This document shows positions 61,569-64,000 of a DNA stretch of 64,000 nt, piece after piece. The position numbers and the translations under genes are program-made. The DNA comes from JBEIQE01 sp040376705 (GTDB lineage: Bacteria > Pseudomonadota > Alphaproteobacteria > UBA2400): contig JBEIQE010000006.1 in the NCBI GenBank assembly GCA_040376705.1, positions 1 to 64,000 of the forward strand, written 5' to 3'. Within the stretch, counting starts at the first letter, position 1. Each line of letters opens with the position of its first letter. The notes under the pieces were generated by a model, which saw only the letters and a program-made list of their open reading frames with translations, did not search any database and had not been told where the DNA came from.

Positions 61569-61596
61569 AACGCCGGGCTAAAAACCCGGCGTTTTT
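61569..61596 (+). terminator. Rho-independent terminator after ctaE
   Basis: AACGCCGGG (61569-61577) pairs with CCCGGCGTT (61585-61593) around CTAAAAA, with a T run to 61596. Confidence 0.9.
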
Positions 61597-61632
61597 CTTA
61601 CCTTTTACGGCTAAACGGCTTATTATCAGGGT

Positions 61633-61992
61633 ATGGAACATACCGTCTCGCCTTATCACGCAGCTCTTACCCTTACCTGCCCGCATTGTGGCAAGGGCAA
61701 GCTGTTCCGTGCCTATCTGAAAATTGCGCCAGTCTGCAACGCCTGCGGTTTTGACCTGTCAGCCGAAGACACGGCAGATGGCCCCGCAGTGTTTGTCATC
61801 TTCATTCTCGGCTTCACCATCGCGCCGCTAGCTGTGTGGTTCGGGCTGGTGACTGACTGGTCGCCGGTTGAGCAAGCCCTGCTCTGGACTGTTGTGACCA
61901 CTGTGTTTACCGCGCTGCTGCTGCCCCCGCTCAAAGCCTATACGGTAGCGCTGCAGTACAAACACCTGCGCGAAGGACGCGACAAGCTGTGA
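61633..61992 (+). CDS. DUF983 membrane protein
   Basis: A 119-residue protein with an N-terminal zinc-ribbon-like Cys pattern (LTCPHCGKGKLF and PVCNACGFDLS) and two transmembrane helices (VFVIFILGFTIAPLAVWFG and a second near 85-105). DUF983 genes usually lie between ctaE and surf1 in alphaproteobacteria. Function is unknown, perhaps oxidase assembly. The stop overlaps the GTG start of SURF1. Confidence 0.9.
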   Translation: MEHTVSPYHAALTLTCPHCGKGKLFRAYLKIAPVCNACGFDLSAEDTADGPAVFVIFILGFTIAPLAVWFGLVTDWSPVEQALLWTVVTTVFTALLLPPLKAYTVALQYKHLREGRDKL

Positions 61993-62684
61993 CGCAGCGT
62001 CTCCCCCTCATCCCGACAGTCTTTTTCATCCTCATCCTGTGCGGTCTAGGTACATGGCAGCTACACCGGCTTGAATGGAAAAAGGGTATTCTGGCTGGTA
62101 TCGAAGCAGCCCAGAAGGCTGAGCCGATTAACCTGAACCAGCAGTACCTGCGCAACCTCACCATCAATGACTATCAGCGCGTTACAGTGCTGGGCCGGTT
62201 TGACCATACGCATGAGTTCTATATGCCCTCGCGCGTTCATAAAGGCGATGTGGGCTTTCATATCGTCACGCCGCTCACCACGCCCATGGGCCAGACCTAC
62301 CTGATTAACCGTGGCTGGGTACCGCATGCGCAGGAGCTGCCCGCCACCCGCGCTGCGGGACAGGTCAGTGGCGAAGTGCAGATTACGGGCATCGCCCGCC
62401 TGCCGGCTAAACCTACACGCTGGCAGCCGCCTAACGATATTCCGCGCAACCGCTGGTATGGCTACGACCTGACGCTTATGTATTTGGGCGCCGAAATCAA
62501 AACCGACGCACCGCAATTTTATATCGAGGCGGATGATGCCCCCAACCCCGGCGGCTTACCGATTGGCGGGGTGACAAAGCTCGAGATCCCCAATAATCAC
62601 CTGCAATATGCCCTCACGTGGTACAGTCTGGCTGTGCTGATCGGGCTTATTTTCGCTGTTAACCGCTTCAAGCGCGCAGCGTAA
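61989..62684 (+). CDS. SURF1 family cytochrome oxidase assembly protein
   Basis: A 231-residue protein with helices at both ends (IPTVFFILILCGLGTWQLHR and WYSLAVLIGLIFAVNRF) enclosing a periplasmic domain. Family segments are GTWQLHRLEWK and YLINRGWVP. SURF1 helps insert heme a into subunit I. Translation starts at GTG 61989, which overlaps the DUF983 stop as GTGA. Confidence 0.93.
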   Translation: MTQRLPLIPTVFFILILCGLGTWQLHRLEWKKGILAGIEAAQKAEPINLNQQYLRNLTINDYQRVTVLGRFDHTHEFYMPSRVHKGDVGFHIVTPLTTPMGQTYLINRGWVPHAQELPATRAAGQVSGEVQITGIARLPAKPTRWQPPNDIPRNRWYGYDLTLMYLGAEIKTDAPQFYIEADDAPNPGGLPIGGVTKLEIPNNHLQYALTWYSLAVLIGLIFAVNRFKRAA

Positions 62685-62732
62685 CATAGTATAAAGAAAG
62701 CTACCTGCAGGTAAGCAGGTTGGGAGACAGCA

Positions 62733-64000
62733 TTGCGTTACATCTCCACCCGCGGGGCGGCACAGCCGCTCGAGTTCGAAGACGTGCTGCTGGCAGGCCT
62801 CGCCGCAGACGGCGGGCTTTATGTACCCATGGTCTGGCCGCAGTTGGATGAAGAACAACTGCGCAACCTGCGCGGCCTGTCGTATCAGGAAGTAGCGCAG
62901 CGGGTAATCACCCCGTTCGTCGAGGGCTCGATCCCGGATGCCGACCTCAAGGCGATTATCGAAAAATCATACAGCAGTTTTAACCACCACTGCGTTACTC
63001 CTCTCACGCAAATCGATAGCCAGCTGTGGCTGCTCGAGCTGTTCCACGGCCCCACACTGGCGTTCAAGGATGTAGCCCTGCAGATGATGGGGCATTTGTT
63101 TGATTATGTATTAGCCAAACGCAAACAGCGCCTCACGATTGTGGGGGCCACCTCGGGCGATACCGGCTCGGCGGCTATTCATGCCTGCAAAGGCCGCGAG
63201 AATGTTGATATCTTCATTCTGCACCCCAAAGACCGCACCTCTGAGGTCCAGCGCAAGCAGATGACCTGCGTGCCGGATTCAAACGTCTTCAACATTGCCA
63301 TTAATGGCACGTTTGATGATTGCCAAGAGCTGGTGAAAGGCATGTTCAACGATGAGAACATGAAGCGCGACCTCAACCTCGGCGCCATCAACTCGATCAA
63401 CTGGGCGCGCCTGATGGCGCAGATTGTCTATTATATCTACGCAGGTGTGGCGCTGGGTGCGCCTGACCGTGCGGTTGGCTTTAGCGTACCGACCGGTAAT
63501 TTCGGAAACATCTTTGCCGCCTATGGTGCGCGGCAAATGGGCCTGCCGGTAGCGCGCCTCATTTGCGGCAGCAACTCGAACGACATCCTCACGCGCTTTT
63601 ACGAAACCGGCATCATGAAGCTGGAGGGCGTGAAACCCACCCTCTCGCCGAGTATGGATATCCAGATCAGCTCCAATTTCGAACGTCTGCTGTTTGATAT
63701 CTGCGAGCGCCGGGCGGGCGATGTAATCCGCAGCCTTGCCACCTTCAGGGCCAGTGGTGCCTATGACATCAACCCCGGCCAGCACCGCAAATTCCGTATG
63801 CTGTTTGCTGGCCACCGGGCGGATGACGAGCTGACCCTCAAAACTATGCGCCGCGTGTATGACGAAACCGGCGTGGTCGTTGACCCGCATACCGCTGTGG
63901 GTCTGGCAGCTGTTTATGCCGGGCAGTATCACAAGCAATTCCCTGTGGTCAGCCTTGCCTGTGCGCACCCTGCCAAGTTCCCGGATGCTGTGATGCGCGG
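62733..64000 (+). CDS. thrC: Threonine synthase (partial, runs off window end)
   Basis: The PLP enzyme that makes threonine from O-phosphohomoserine. 422 codons are visible. The first residues RYISTRGAAQPLEFEDVLLA fit the ThrC N-terminus exactly, which fixes the start at an unusual TTG (62733) with GGGAGA upstream. The PLP lysine is K112 in HGPTLAFKDVALQ, the phosphate loop is VPTGNFGNIFAAYG, and ATSGDTGSAA is also present. It belongs to the long yeast/proteobacterial class (about 460-470 residues), so roughly 40-50 residues are missing at the window edge. thrC after surf1 is a common alphaproteobacterial order. Confidence 0.95.
   Translation, partial: MRYISTRGAAQPLEFEDVLLAGLAADGGLYVPMVWPQLDEEQLRNLRGLSYQEVAQRVITPFVEGSIPDADLKAIIEKSYSSFNHHCVTPLTQIDSQLWLLELFHGPTLAFKDVALQMMGHLFDYVLAKRKQRLTIVGATSGDTGSAAIHACKGRENVDIFILHPKDRTSEVQRKQMTCVPDSNVFNIAINGTFDDCQELVKGMFNDENMKRDLNLGAINSINWARLMAQIVYYIYAGVALGAPDRAVGFSVPTGNFGNIFAAYGARQMGLPVARLICGSNSNDILTRFYETGIMKLEGVKPTLSPSMDIQISSNFERLLFDICERRAGDVIRSLATFRASGAYDINPGQHRKFRMLFAGHRADDELTLKTMRRVYDETGVVVDPHTAVGLAAVYAGQYHKQFPVVSLACAHPAKFPDAVMR

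Overview
The window is a chromosomal segment of an alphaproteobacterium. The evidence is a cell-cycle type GANTC adenine methyltransferase (ccrM), an alphaproteobacterial cytochrome aa3 operon order (ctaC-ctaD-ctaB-small ORF-ctaG-ctaE-DUF983-SURF1-thrC), plant-type gshA, and the pmbA/tldD pair. The prepilins with a FNLVEAAIVLGVIG start recall Micavibrio-like lineages, but I cannot place the genus. Genes are densely packed, with many 1-8 base start/stop overlaps.

Layout. 1-240 is the 3' end of an unidentified gene. About 241-6830 is a heavy-metal and thiol-redox island: P1B-ATPase, divergent MerR-type regulator, DsbA-like/DsbB/DUF305, a Cys-rich exported protein, a LapG-like cysteine protease and SCO1. 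Near-identical direct repeats flank it. 6902-14861 is a complete kdpFABCDE potassium operon plus one extra 31-residue membrane ORF. 15084-20518 holds membrane and salvage genes and a type I secretion ABC/HlyD pair. 20542-22960 is an operon of an undecaprenol/diacylglycerol kinase, a 41-residue membrane protein and a linalool-dehydratase/isomerase-like gene cut by one in-frame TAG. 23387-25363 holds a DUF465 gene with a sequestered Shine-Dalgarno, a YdjM-like gene, tRNA-Gln and a small hypothetical. 25586-30169 is a four-gene signalling operon (XRE-REC, MASE1-CHASE-PAS kinase, REC, short kinase).

30166-40569 carries an SPOUT methyltransferase, a TPR protein, ccrM with a GANTC/DnaA-box-rich upstream region, an uncharacterised zincin, a class I cyclic-nucleotide phosphodiesterase-like protein and two overlapping M3 peptidases. 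40578-50652 holds actP/DUF485, an esterase, pmbA, a MOSC protein, ubiA, an M15A peptidase, rsmE, a prepilin, a 37-residue Ala/Lys-rich protein and gshA. 50740-54268 encodes two paralogous coiled-coil proteins of an unknown family, one with a long Ser-rich tail; between them lies a second prepilin gene that also has an in-frame TAG. tldD is divergent from the cytochrome oxidase operon, which runs into thrC, cut by the window end.

Most notable: two otherwise continuous genes each broken by one TAG codon although TAG is an ordinary stop in at least six neighbours; the isoprenoid-enzyme-like/DgkA operon; a PDE class I enzyme with the HDx2Hx4N signature; a Shine-Dalgarno-masking hairpin; four GANTC sites and a perfect DnaA box ahead of ccrM; and the coiled-coil/prepilin locus. 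All calls were made by reading the sequence; no database search was run.
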